64,000 bases of DNA from Halocafeteria seosinensis. Its lineage: Eukaryota > Sar > Bigyra > Bicosoecida. The notes under the pieces were generated by a model that was not told the DNA's origin, did not search any database, and was given only the letters and a program-made list of their open reading frames with translations. The stretch spans positions 1-64,000 of the forward strand of contig LVLI01000050.1 of the NCBI GenBank assembly GCA_001687465.1, read 5' to 3'. Shown piece by piece: positions 42,528-55,200 of this stretch; position 1 is the stretch's first letter, and each line of letters begins with the position of its first letter. The position numbers and the translations under genes are program-made.

Positions 42528-44121
42528 AGGATTTGCTCGGAGAATGCTATGCCCACGATGTGCCCGATTCCGTGACCATTGAACACTAGTGCACCGCATA
42601 TATAAGCGGATCACGAGATATACGTCGTACAAAAATACTGCCAATTGCGCATTTTGATATGCGATAAGACAATAATGGGCGTATGCTGAATGACTTGACT
42701 TCTCACCACAAGCGAGGAGCCTCGAGTTGTGCCGCACAACCTGTGCGTTGTGCGGAGGGCAAACTTCGTTGTATTGACCCTCAAGTTCACGTTTTAAAGA
42801 TAGATTCAAGGTGGTGATTTCCTAGAATTATTTTTCACTCTTGAGTTATCAATGGTAGTCCTAGAATGTGGTACAATACAAGTGTCTCGTTTCTGGGAGT
42901 TTCACCTCACGTGTTTGAAGGAATTCACCGGAAGAACTGCACTAAACACCGCTAGGTCGTATTCAGATAGATGCTTCAAAGTAGTTCCACCTTAGAATTT
43001 CTTGCGTACTCCCTTGAATCTGCACGGCATGCCGTTGGATTCTCAGCTCTCAGCTCTCAGCTCTGCAAGACGGCGCATGGGTTGGTATCCCCCGCCATGT
43101 GGTGACTAGAGAGGAGAAAAGGGGATAATGCGACTCCCGAGAGCCCTACGTGGACACACATGCACCCCCTCAAATTGCGGCCCAGCCCAATGGACTGTGC
43201 ATGTAGGCGAATAGAGACCAAAGTAAGAAGAAGAAAAAAGATATACTGTAGTGAAGGGCTTTAGAAAGGGAAAAGTTGCTGAAAGACGCGTTTTTTTCGT
43301 TCGTGGTTTCCCACTTTCTCGTTGGTTGGTTGCAGATACATGGTACTGTATTAACAAAGAAGAAGAAGAAAAGACATCATTTGGGAATTGTGTCTTGTCT
43401 GTCTCCTACAGTCTGTAGGAGAGCATTCTACTGCTGCTGCTATACTGTGTACCACACGCATGAAGGTGTGGCTGGTTTCTGCGCAGTCGGGTAATTCTCT
43501 TGTAATCTAATTAGAAAATTGACGTCGTTTCACGGGCATGAATTGATAGACGTTGAGTTCCCAAGCAGAGGGATAGTGAAGCGAAAACTAGAACAGGTTC
43601 TCTCTCCCATCCATGATGTATTCAAATATTCTCCGGGGCCAGAGCCGGATTCCGCAGAGAGCCTTTTGGTTTTGGGAAACAGAGGCACACACACACACGC
43701 ACACCCACATATACATACTGTACTGTACATCCAAACACACCAGTGGGGGATTGTTATTGTGGATGAATTGAGAGAGCTAGGTAAGAGAGATATGCTGTTG
43801 TAGGCAAGGGAAGGGGTGCTGAAGACGCGGTTTTCCACGTTTTCCTTGATACATTTTGCGTTGCTTTTTTTGATTGCAAATACACTGCCACAATAACATT
43901 GGCGAGATCACAGGGAGGGGAGATTGTGCCGTTTTTCCCTCTTCGCTCTGTGGAAGAAACCACTAGAGGTATCAGGCTAGCATTCTGGGGCTGCGGACTC
44001 TGGACGCAAACAGGAAACGCACTTCTCCCACATGCAGGTACTCTAAGCATATATATATGCAACGACTACTGTGTGGTAGTGTACTAAAACTGGACTGGCT
44101 CAACTAATCTGTGTGGACTGA
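42528..44121. other. Spacer, partly duplicated at 47.3-47.8 kb
   Basis: 43,740-44,110 is similar to 47,460-47,815, including a TATATATATGCAACGACTACTG block shortly before each gene start that could hold a core promoter. Also contains a CA-rich microsatellite (about 43,686-43,740) and a short TCAGCTC repeat near 43,040. No gene seen. Confidence 0.5.
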
Positions 44122-46434
44122 ATGATTGACAGGCACCGAGAGTGCAAGCGGAGGAATGAAACCAGAACTTGTGTGGAACTTTCTCCTGAATTCAGTATTA
44201 GGATGTGTTTGAATAGTCTTTTGAACACATGTGCTTGGGGATATCTCCTACGCGCCACACAAACTCCAAATTGCCGACTCGTGAAACATGTAACTATCTT
44301 GAGTGTTCCGAGGGTCGTTGCATTCCACTGGACTGTCGTGGCAGCCATCTGCTGTACATGCTTCGGAGTAGTAAGGACTGCTGACTTACGGGACAGCATT
44401 GTGGCTGGTGAGAAGCAACCTTGCCTGACATATCATCGACCCAGGAAACTGTTTGAATTGACGTGTAATTTGGGTCCGGGCAACTTTGGAGATTTAAGCA
44501 ATGATACTTATCTCACTCTCCGTGCCAACGAAGTGTTCGAAGGGAATGGCCACTCTATAAACCTACAGGGACTAGATAGTTTTGATGGCTTCTTTGCGAT
44601 CGCGTCAGATGGAAATGACACGGTAGACTCGTTTGAGAAGGCTCCCGTGATTCGCAATTTGCATATGAGGAATGGAAAAACCAGTCTTGAAGGGGGATTC
44701 ATTATTCGCAGGTTGCAGAAGTATTTTATTGTCGATTCATGTAGCTCCTCTGGGACAACCGGGGGTGGTGGCATATGCGGGTATGCATGCGGAGGAAACG
44801 GAGGACAGATCAAAGTCGTAAATTGCTCTTCCGCAGGGGATGTAGTCTCCCACGGAGCTGGTGGGATTACAGGAGCACGGGTGGGTCACACTGGAGGTAT
44901 TGTCAACATCTCTGACTGCTGGTCGAGTGGAAGGTTAGAATCAGGCAACACGGGAGGAATTTGCGGTGTGCTTGCTGGGAGAGACGGAGGTCAGGTGTTT
45001 ATCACCAATTCCTATTCGATGGGCGATATCGTTGGTTCTGATACCGGTGGAATTGTCGGTGGAGAAGCTGGCTTTGACAATGGATATGTGTATATTCAGG
45101 GGTGTTATTCCAGTGGGAAGATCCAAGGATCCGCCAGTGGTGGAATTGTCGGAGACGACGCGGCTCAAGGGAGTGGTGTTGTCAGAGTCATTCAATGCCA
45201 CAGTACTGGAGACATATCGGGAACCTTTGCAGGTGGTATATGTGGTTCATTTGAGCATAAAGATGTAGACGGTAAATCATTTGGGAAAGGGTCCGTGTAC
45301 ATCATGCAATCGTATTCTGAAGGCCAAATTGACGGAGTTTGGAGTGGAGGTATCATTGGGCGTTTTGCCGGTCGGAATGGTTCGGCAGAGATACGCGAAT
45401 GCTATTCCGCAGGAGATGTTTCTGGACAGCAAANCGGTGGTATCACAGGAATTCGGGCAGGGTTTGATGGTGGAGTCGTTACTATCATAAACTGCTATAC
45501 TAGGGGGGGAATCCAAGGGACCGGCAGCCAAGGCGGCATATGTGGTGCTGCGGCACAAGGCAATGTAACGATCACCAACTCATATTCCTCGGGTGAGATT
45601 GGGAGCTTCACTGCGGGAGGTATTATAGGGAGTATATCGTCTCTCGCAAACTCCATCAGTGTCAAATATTCAGTATATAATGGAGGTAGCGACAAGATGG
45701 TAGGGGATGGGGATACCAACCTTGACTTAGAAGGCAATTCGCACAACTTGGAGAATATTACAGGTCAGCTGTACCATTTTCCCCAGCCAAATGGTTGGCC
45801 CAATGCCGTATGGGCTATAAATGGCACCGCTGAGCTCCCTGTATTACGCTTTCAGCTGCCCACACCAAGCCCCAGTGCGTCGTCTACGGCTTCAATCACC
45901 TCATCGCCCTCGTCGACCAGCACTCCCAGCGGAACAGCTTCCAGGACGATGACTGCCACTCCGTCAAGGACAGCGACGAGGACTGAGACTGCTACTTCGA
46001 CAATGAGTCCGAGGAGCAATACGCCTAGTGCAAGCCGAACTCGAACGGCTTCAGCCACGGAGACATCGAGCAGCACTCATACAGGAAGTGCAAATCCTAC
46101 CACCTGTACTTCTACTGCAACGGCTACTGGAACAGCGACTGTGACCCAAACATCGACTTCGACCGAAACGTCAACGAGTACGAGAACTGCCATTTGGGAG
46201 TCGAGTGAAACTCCTCCTGAAGCAAGTTGGATGACTCCAACAGCGACATCATCAGAGGCTCCTAGAGAAATCAGTACCCGAGCTGCAATCACGGGTACCG
46301 AACGCCCTTCAACCGCTGTCTCATCAAGAAACGTTTCCACGCACAACAACGAGATATACCGTGTGCGAACGACTCGAGACGGAAGGATGAAGTTGCCTAT
46401 TAAGCGAGTTTCGTGCGAAGCGTCACCGTCGTGA
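44122..46434 (+). CDS. GLUG-repeat surface protein, short-tailed form (770 aa)
   Basis: ATG at 44122; hydrophobic segment at about residues 66-84, cap with LTLRANEVFEG, ten rungs ending GGIIGSI, closing ELPVLRFQ segment, stalk (about 578-726). It then ends in a short basic tail with KLPIKRVSCE, with no membrane helix. One ambiguous base (n at 45434) gives an unknown residue; the near-identical copy at 49370 suggests it is g. The ectodomain DNA (44316 to about 45,830) is almost identical to that of the pseudogene at 48105. Downstream (46,500-46,890) are remains of a cytoplasmic tail like those of anchored relatives, so this gene probably descends from an anchored form. Predicted secreted, or N-terminally anchored. 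Confidence 0.82.
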   Translation: MIDRHRECKRRNETRTCVELSPEFSIRMCLNSLLNTCAWGYLLRATQTPNCRLVKHVTILSVPRVVAFHWTVVAAICCTCFGVVRTADLRDSIVAGEKQPCLTYHRPRKLFELTCNLGPGNFGDLSNDTYLTLRANEVFEGNGHSINLQGLDSFDGFFAIASDGNDTVDSFEKAPVIRNLHMRNGKTSLEGGFIIRRLQKYFIVDSCSSSGTTGGGGICGYACGGNGGQIKVVNCSSAGDVVSHGAGGITGARVGHTGGIVNISDCWSSGRLESGNTGGICGVLAGRDGGQVFITNSYSMGDIVGSDTGGIVGGEAGFDNGYVYIQGCYSSGKIQGSASGGIVGDDAAQGSGVVRVIQCHSTGDISGTFAGGICGSFEHKDVDGKSFGKGSVYIMQSYSEGQIDGVWSGGIIGRFAGRNGSAEIRECYSAGDVSGQQXGGITGIRAGFDGGVVTIINCYTRGGIQGTGSQGGICGAAAQGNVTITNSYSSGEIGSFTAGGIIGSISSLANSISVKYSVYNGGSDKMVGDGDTNLDLEGNSHNLENITGQLYHFPQPNGWPNAVWAINGTAELPVLRFQLPTPSPSASSTASITSSPSSTSTPSGTASRTMTATPSRTATRTETATSTMSPRSNTPSASRTRTASATETSSSTHTGSANPTTCTSTATATGTATVTQTSTSTETSTSTRTAIWESSETPPEASWMTPTATSSEAPREISTRAAITGTERPSTAVSSRNVSTHNNEIYRVRTTRDGRMKLPIKRVSCEASPS
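44316..45830 (+). repeat. Near-identical ectodomain block, copy at about 48226-49770
   Basis: About 1.5 kb nearly identical between the gene at 44122 and the pseudogene at 48105, with a 27-nt indel in the cap (the 48 kb copy has the extra bases). The N-terminal coding parts before the block are clearly less alike, so this looks like a conversion tract or recent recombination rather than a simple whole-gene duplication. Confidence 0.8.
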
Positions 46435-46890
46435 CAGAGAAACACCTCGCGCCACTAGACGTCCGCATTTCTAAAGAACATTAGGGATAAGAAATCACCC
46501 TGAATGGAACTGATGCGAGTAATTGTGTATAAACCATACAACTCGAGAACGGTGATTGCATACGACACCTACAGAGAAATCCGAAACTGGAAGGCGTGGC
46601 TAGAAGTTATTGGCAGATCCCCGTCCGTCGGCAAATGCTGACACTCGAGCTACTACAAAGCCTGCGGAGGATATCAAGTATACGTGGTCTGTTCACCGAT
46701 GAGCCTCCGAAAACTACATGTATGTTGTCAGTCATAGTCATATATTTCGCTTGGAACTTGCTTGCTCCAGCACGGATGGTAGACGTACTGGAGTCTCCCG
46801 ATTCGGAGTAGTCTTGTCGTGTTAATCGGACTCAGGTTCGTCTGGAAGGTGGGCTGCCACCAAAGAAGGGTCTACTATCTATGTACTGGG
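46435..46890 (+). pseudogene. Decayed cytoplasmic-tail sequence behind the short-tailed gene
   Basis: From about 46,580 the DNA follows the tail end of the gene at 38745: the WKARLLAE region, then SVHR...SENY, then HIFRLEL (family HIRRLEF), then QVRLEGGLPPKKG (family QLRLED..PKK). It has stops and indels and no single open frame. No membrane-helix sequence was identified between 46435 and 46,580. Confidence 0.7.
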
Positions 46891-48104
46891 TGATTCGCTC
46901 AGATGACTGGATTGAGTGGCTATGCACGTGATGCTCGACCAATGAAAACTCGCCGCACTGCGTCTTGAGATGGATCTCGAGTTATACTTCGTACAATATA
47001 ATTGCCGATGATCATCTTGCTTTCGGACAGAACAGTACTGGAAATACGCGGAATGGCTTCGCGTGACAGAGACTTGAATAGGGCGGAACCAAAACCTCGT
47101 GCTGACCGACAGACTGAGGGGGAATAGAAGATGTCATTTTCCCAGCATTTTTTTATTCTTCATGTGATTTATTTTCGTGTGATAGGCCTACTGTATGCTA
47201 CATCATGCGCATGTGCCTTTATGTGGGTGGTTCCGAGAATTGCACCTACTGCTCTACTTCTTCCCAGGAAAAATAAACCCCCGATAAGAACATAATCAGA
47301 TGCATGCTGTTTCAAAGTACTTCCACTATACTTCCTGCTTTCCTCCGTCAATCTGCATCGCATACCTGGTCGAGGCCCAGTTCTCAGTTTTTCCGAGCGG
47401 GGCCGGGTTGGTTGGTTGGTTGGCGATGGACGGGATCCGGAGAGAGCTCTTCGAGGAAAAAAAGGCACACACACCAGTGGGATTGTAATTGTGGATGAAT
47501 TGAGAGCTAGGTAAGAGAGATATGTTGTCGTAGGCAAGGCAAAGGGTGGTGAAGACGCGGTTTGCCACCTTTTTCTTGATACATTTTGGGGTGCTTTTTT
47601 TGATTGCAGATACACTGCCACAATAACATTGGCAAGATCACAGGGAGATTGTGTCGTATCTTCTTCCTCGGTCTGTGGAAGAGGTATCAGGCCAGCATTC
47701 TGGGCCTGTGGACTCTGGACGCAAAAAGGAAACGCACTTCTCCCACATACTCTAAGCATATATATATATGCAACGACTACTGTTTGGTAGTGTACTAACC
47801 CTAGACTGGCTCAACTAACCTGTGTGGACTAAATGGTTTCTTCTAGGTGCTTGATGGATTTGATAGAAGCATTTTGTTGGAGTGCCACGGCTACGGTGGG
47901 ACGGACGATTGCTACCTACGTACACAATGAATTAGGCGATGTCTCCTCGCTCCAGAGCTGCACTAGACCTTCCAAAACCCTCTTTTAGGGTTTCGCTGCT
48001 GCTTTCCGGTCATATCATTGACTGGCACTGAGAGTGAAAGCGGAGGATTGCTCAAACGGAAAACAGAACTTCTGAAACTTGTGGGGATCCCTCTCCTGAC
48101 CATT
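46891..48104. other. Spacer, partly duplicated from 42.9-44.1 kb
   Basis: 47,460-47,815 resembles 43,740-44,110 and includes the TATATATATATGCAACGACT block. The open frame extends upstream of 48105 to a TTG at 48018; I do not use it as a start. No other gene seen. Confidence 0.5.
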
Positions 48105-51100
48105 ATGATGCATTTGAATGGCCTTCTGAACGTATGTGCTTGGGGATGTCTCTTACGAGCCACGCAGCCTCAAAATTACCGACTCGCCAAGCCTTCAACT
48201 ATCTTGAGTGGCCTAGAGGTGCTCGCATTCCACTGGACTGTCGTTGCAGCCATCTGCTGTACATGCTTCGGAGTAGTAAGGACTGCTGACTTACGGGACA
48301 GCATTGTGGCTGGTGAGAAGCAACCTTGCCTGACATATCATCGACCCAGGAAAATGTTTGAATTGACCTGTAATTTGGGTCCGGACAACTTTGGAGATTT
48401 AAGCAATGATACTTATCTCACTCTCCGTGCCAACGAAGTGTTCGAAGGGAATGGCCACTCTATAAACCTACAGGGACTAGATAGTTTTGATGGCTTCTTT
48501 GCGATTGCGTCAGATGGAAATGACACGGTAGACTCGTTTGAGAAGGCTCCCGTGATTCGCAATTTGCATATGAAGAATGGTCAAACCAGTCTTGGAGGGG
48601 GATTCATTTTGCGCAGGTTGCAGAAGTATTTCATTGTCGATTCATGTAGCTCGTCTGGGACAATCACTGGAACCTCGTCGTCTACCGCAGTAGGGGGTGG
48701 TGGCATATGCGGATATTCATGCGGAGGAAACGGAGGACAGATCAAAGTCGTAAATTGCTCTTCCGCAGGGGATGTACAGTAGTCTCCGACGGAGCTGGTG
48801 GGATTACAGGAGCACGGGTGGGTCACACTGGAGGTATTGTCAACATATCTGATTGCTGGTCGAGTGGAAGGTTAGCATCAGGCAACACGGGAGGAATTTG
48901 CGGTGTGCTTGCTGGGAGAGACGGAGGTCAGGTGTTTATCACCAATTCCTATTCGATGGGCGATATCGTTGGTTCTGATGCCGGTGGAATTGTCGGTGGA
49001 AAAGCTGGCTTTGACAATGGATATGTGTATATTCAGGGGTGTTATTCCAGTGGGAAGATCCAAGGATCCGCCAGTGGTGGAATTGTCGGAGACGACGCGG
49101 CTCAAGGGAGTGGTGTTGTCAGAGTCATTCAATGCCACAGTACTGGAGACATATCGGGAACGTTTGCAGGTGGTATATGTGGTTCATTTGAGCATAATGA
49201 TGTAGACGGTAAATCATTTGGGAAAGGGTCCGTGTACATCACGCAATCGTATTCTGAAGGCCAGATTGACGGAGTTTGGAGTGGAGGTATCATTGGGCGT
49301 TTTGCCGGTCGGAATGGTTCGGCAGAGATACGCGAATGCTATTCCGCAGGAGATGTTTCTGGACAGCAAAGCGGTGGTATCACAGGAATTCGGGCAGGGT
49401 TTGATGGTGGAGTCGTTACTATCATAAACTGCTATACTAGGGGGGGAATCCAAGGGACCGGCAGCCAAGGCGGCATATGTGGTGCTGCGGCACAAGGCAA
49501 TGTAACGATCACCAACTCATATTCCTCGGGTGAGATTGGGAGCTTCACTGCGGGAGGTATTATAGGGAGTATATCGTCTTACGCAAACTCCATCAGTGTC
49601 AAATATTCAGTATATAATGGAGGTAGCGACAAGATGGTAGGGGATGGGAATCGGAATAGGGATACCAACCTTGACTTAGAAGGCAATTCGCACAACTTGG
49701 AGAATATTACAGGTCAGCTGTACCATCTTCCCCAGCCAAATGGTTGGCCCAATGCCGTATGGGCTATAAATGGCACCGATGAGCTCCCTGTATTGCGCTT
49801 CCAGCTGCCAACACCAAGTCCCACGGCGTCCAGCACCTCATCGCCCTCGTCAACCAGCACTCCCAGCGGAACAGCTTCCAGGACGATGAGTGACACTCCA
49901 TCAAGGACACCTACGAGCACCCGAACTGCTACTCCGACAAAAAGTCCGAGCAGAACGCCTAGTGCAAGCCGAACTCCTACAGTCACGGGGACATCGAGCA
50001 ACACGCCTACAGGAAGCACAAGTCCTACGGGAACTCCTACTGAAACAGCGACTATGACTCAAACATCGACTTCGACCGGAACTCTAACGAGTACGAGAAC
50101 TGTCACGTCGACACCGACTGGAACTCCTACTAGAACTAGTTCGTGGAGTGCGACGTCTACATCCACCCGCACTCCTAGTCAAACAAGCACGACAACTGTC
50201 ACTCTGACGTCTACTGGAACTGCTAGGGAAACACGTGCGGAAACCCCAACACGGACATCGACCGAAACTCCAAGCAAAACCCCTATATCCCCTACGAGCA
50301 GTATGACACCCTCGGTTTCCGCTACGATGTCGTCAACTTCGAGTTTGGGAGCAGTTGCTGGAGTGGAGAGCCTATCCTCCGGCCCAACAGGGTCAAGCGG
50401 AAGCAGAGTATCTTCTGCCCTGCGAATTTTTGTTCCAGCTACTTTGGCTGTAGCTCTAGCGGTGCTGATTATGTATCTTGGGTATAGGCGCAGAAGGAAC
50501 GAGGCAGAAGCGAAAGCATCGAGTGATCCTCGAGCAATGTATGCAACTCAGCTTGGAATACCTGTGGAGAGTTTAAAGCTAATGTCTAGCTTGGAAGCTG
50601 GGTCGGGTACTCTTGGTCATATGTCTTCGGTCCAAACTCAGGGAGCCTCTTTGATAGCAGAGAAAGGACACAAACAGAGTATGCGTCAAGTCCAGAAGGG
50701 TCTCAAGTGTACGCAACGAATCCCGTCGGGGAGATGAAGCTTGCTCACATCAACCCTTTGGCATCTGGTGCCCAAAAACGTCGAGCTGAACAGACTGAAT
50801 CAAAATCGACGAACCAAACTGTAGCTGATAGGTTCGCTCTCAAGGCGGGCAAGACGGATCGACGAAACATTAAGTCATACGGAGTTTCTGGGATTCAGTC
50901 TGGCACAGAGTCTGCCGTCTTTTCTGTAGGAAGCATGGTTGCAGGTGCTGAGAGGGAGGTACAGAACGAAGCTCGCGTTGTGCTCGTAGATCCGCGCGCT
51001 CAATCGTGTACCTCTTCGGGGTCGGTTCGCATTGTTTCGACAAAAGCGCCAAAACTGGAATGTGGGCAGAAAAACAGCTCTGGTGCAGGGAAGGCGAGAC

Positions 51101-51504
51101 TGCAAGTTGCTGTTGCGGCTGATGTAGATACCACTCAACTAAGACGCCTAGATAGAGCACGGCTTAAGCTCCGACATTGGAAAGCACGGTTACTGGCGGA
51201 ACCACCACCGTTGGTACAGGTTGAAACTGGTACTACAATGTACTTTGGTGGGAATGAAAGGTGTGATCAACGGTCAGCGTCTGAGGGACATGGTGAAGGG
51301 TATTTTTCTTCTCCGTTATTCCATGATGGCTATGTCCGTCGCTTGGAATTTGCCAGTTCTAGACCTGGTGCTAATAGCGTTGGTGGACTTTCTCGCGAAA
51401 CCGAGGAGCACCATCGAAGTCAGCTTCGTCTAGAGGTTGGTCCTCCAAAGAAAGGTTTCGCTCCTCAAGTTCCGAGAAGTAAACGTTCCCTTTCTGTGTG
51501 CTGA
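48105..51504 (+). pseudogene. Mosaic GLUG-repeat receptor-like pseudogene
   Basis: ATG chosen at 48105 (MMHLNG...). Hydrophobic segment and cap as in the gene at 44122, ten rungs, stalk (49,800-50,400), membrane helix (about 50,425-50,485), YRRRRNE stop-transfer and full tail ending at 51504. Two lesions: five extra bases near 48,776 (GATGTACAGTAGTC against GATGTAGTC) and one missing base near 50,690. The ectodomain is nearly identical to the 44122 gene. The stalk, helix and tail instead match the gene at 38745, with the switch near 49,740-49,775. As sequenced only short fragments could be made; pseudogene unless the two indels are sequencing errors. Confidence 0.82.
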
Positions 51505-52228
51505 TTCCGAGCGAAGAACGTTGCCGGAAGATGGAGCAGTACGAGTACGATGATTATGAAAGCTGAACGATTGCCACACTGTGCTTAGGATTTGCGCGCG
51601 GTCTCTGTGTTAAGTACATTGGAAACTTAATGCAGTCGCCTAGCTCATCATGGAGCTGTATATATCCTCAAGATACTACCAGTTAGAGTGAATTAGACCA
51701 AGACATTCAAGAATACTCCCAATTCTTGCTCAGGTTGAATACGGGACTTAGTGTCTTCCTGCCGCGTGGAGCTCCGATGCGGTAACCACTGTGGCACCGC
51801 TCCAGACGGTATTTTCTCCTCCTCTCTGTTTACACAACGCAAAAGCAGTCTCCCAACCTCAAAAGTTACCCACTTATTCGGTATTGTTCATGGGGTTCGT
51901 TGATCTGCTCTCTGTAGGTGCTTGAGAGTAGAAGAGAGAAGTTCATGGAGGAGCGTGGATAATAGCCATTTTCGCGGTTTACGTTGCATATATAACAATA
52001 TAAGCGTTTTTCCTCTCATACCACTATGTATGGCCAACAGCAGACAAGAAACAACGTCATACGAGAGTCCTAAGGACTCCTGATTGTCTCCTGGAGCGAA
52101 GTTTTCGACAGCAAAGGGAGGAAAAGGGGGTGATAACAGAGCCTGTAGCGCATTATGGGGACTAAATACACGTGATACAATTTCATTCTCTCCCAGTCTG
52201 CAAGAGGAAGATATTGAGGCACGTCAAC
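51505..52228. other. Spacer, no gene seen
   Basis: Upstream region of the gene starting at 52229. No copy of the shared element recognised. Confidence 0.4.
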
Positions 52229-55200
52229 ATGATGATATGTGCACCCGGGAATGCCTACGGAAAATGGAGAGAGGCGGAGAATATGTCGCTTTACCGGGGC
52301 GAAGTTTGCATTGCCCAATATGTATCAACTCCCACTATGAAACTAGACCCTCGATGGGATAAGCCCAAATGTTCGTACAGGAAACATTCTATTAGAGAGC
52401 GACTTCTGTCTGGGTTTGCCACTGTACTTTGGCTTGCTTGTGCACTTGGAAAGGATTTACGAAAGTCGATTCTCGAGGACGAAGTGAGGTGCATACAGTA
52501 CACCGACCAGCAACAATTTGTGTTGACTTGTAATATCGATTGGCAAGAGGAGGGCTATGGAAACAATGACTACATCATGCTGAAAGCCAATGAGGTGTTT
52601 GAAGGAAAGGGTAATGAAATTGACTTGGGGAGCTTAGATGCGTTTCAGGGTCTATTCCAGATTGACGATGGTGTCGACACCTTCGGCCTTGCTCCTATAA
52701 TACGCAATTTACACATCAAGAATGGCAGAACGACTAAAGAAGGAGGGTTTGTTGTTCGGAAACAGCAAAAATTTTTCATTGTAGAGTCTTGCAGTTCTTC
52801 TGGGGTAATCGGCGGGAGTTCAAGTCTCTATGATAATTATAGCGGTGGGGGCATATGTGGTTACAGATGTGGAGCTGACCAAGGTCGAATGCGGATCTCC
52901 GGTTCAGTTTCTACAGGGAGTATTGTCGCCTCAAATGCCGGTGGAATCGCGGGGGCCTACGTCGGTGCTAACGGGGGCACTGTGCACATTGACAATTGTC
53001 ATTCCACCAGTTCAATACCATTTGATGCAGGTGGAATTTGCGGTGTCAATGCCGGTCGCTCCGAGGGGCACGTCTATATTACCCGGTCATACTCTATCGG
53101 AGAAATCCAAGGGGATGAGAGTGGAGGGATAGTTGGCGGAGAAGCGGGATCGAACAATGGTCACGTCTATATCACCGAATGCTACTCCACTGGAGCTATT
53201 ACTGGATCAAAGAGTGGTGGAATTACAGGCGACGATACCGCAGACGGAAATGGAATTGTACATATAGAGGATTGCTACTCTAGGGGTGATATAGGTGGGT
53301 TAAACTCTGGTGGAATATGCGGGGCTTTCAGCGGTGTCACTGTTTCCAACACATATTCCTCCGGTGCAATTTCCCGGGGGGATATTCGCGCCGGTGGTAT
53401 CATAGGAAGTATATCAGGAAGTAAAGTATCTATCAAATATTCAGTGTACCGTGGTGATAGCGATGATGTTGTCGGAGGAGGTGATAACAACCATCTTGAC
53501 GTGTTTGGTAAGGGCAATTCACACGAGTTGGATGATATTAAGGGAACCCTGTATCATTACGACGGATTACAAAGGTGGCCAAACTCTAGATGGACAATCA
53601 GTAATCCTGACGAATACCCAATCCTGCGCTTTCAACTCCCCACACCAAGTCCGTCCATTACTTCTACGCCCTCGGCATCGCCCTCTCCGAGTCCTACAGG
53701 GAGTTGTAGCGCTACGTCGACGAAGGGGTCGACAATCACGCCCACAGGAACTACAACTCCGACCATGACACGTACTGAAAGTGGAACTCCTACTGCTACA
53801 AGCACGATCACTTCCTCGAAAACATCTACGAGAACTGCAAGTGTTACTTCCGCATCCACCGAGACTCCTACTGGTACTGGCACTAGTACTCCTTCGAAAA
53901 GCTCGACCAGGACTACAAGTGGCACTTCCACATCTACAGGAACTCTTTCTACCACTGCTACTTGCACTGGTACGCCTTCGAAAATCTCGACCAGAACTCC
54001 GAGTAGCACTTCCACATCTGCGGGAACTCCTCCCGCTACCAGCATCAGCTCTCCCTCAAAAAGCTCGACCAGAACTCCAAGTGGCACTTCCACATCTACT
54101 GCAACTCCTATTGCTACTGGCACCAGCACTCATTCGAGAAGCTCTACCAGAACTCCAAGAGCCACTTCCACATCTACGGGAACTCCTATTGCTACTGGCA
54201 CCAGCACTCATTCGAGAAGCTCTACCAGGACTCCAAGAGTCATTTCCACATCTACGGCAACTCCTGCTGCAACTGGCACCAGCACTTCTTCCAGAAGCTC
54301 TTCCACATCCACAGGAACTCCTAGCGAAACAGGTACACATAGCAGCACCAACACACCTATCATTACAACCTCGACAACTCTGAGCTCTTCCCCTACCAGT
54401 TCTGTCTCCCACACATCTACAATAACGGCGACCTCTAGTTGGATGCGAACTACTAGCAGTACAGCTAGTGATTCTACCGTTCCTACACCAGCGGTCGCTT
54501 CCAGTACTACTTCCTCAAGGGCCTTGAGGAGTTCTCCCTCCCAATATTTTACAGGGACAATAGCATCTACGCCGAGGCACACGCAAACGTCTACGAGCAG
54601 ACCCACTTTAAGTGGGAGTGCTTCGCCTTCGGCAACTGCATTGCCTTTCATAAGTAGCTCGTTCTCAAACATTCCTTCCTCGGCGGTCACAAACACTCAA
54701 AGTAATGCACGAAGCACAACCCAACCTGTGCGTGCTCCCGGTGCTTCCAATGAAAAGCCTACGACGGCTATTGGTACAACGTCGTCGCCGGGGAACTCCC
54801 CAACTGCCAGTGTAACAAGTTTCGAGTTTCGCTGGATATCGTCTACACACAATGCAACCTTTTCCTCAGCAGCGACCTCGATATCAGATAGATTGTCCAG
54901 CCGAACACATGGGAGCACATCTGTCGCTCTCCGCACCTCCTTGTGGGCTACACTTGGGGGAGCAGTGCTAACGCTTGTCATGTTTCTGGGGTACAAACGA
55001 AGGAAAAATGAGAATTTAGCTAAAGCATCGACCGATCCTAGGGCCGTCTACGCAAAACAGTTGCGGATTCCTGTCCATAGTTTCAAGCTCATGTCGAAAT
55101 TGAACGGTGGCCAGGGTCACTTCCACTTGTCCGGAGTGCAGACCCAACGAGCTCCTTGGGCGTCGCAGAAAGGCCATGTAGCAGTGACGGGTCTTCATCC

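Noticed and set aside
43686-43740. CRISPR-like or regulatory repeat
   Set aside because: It is a CA-type microsatellite without spacers.
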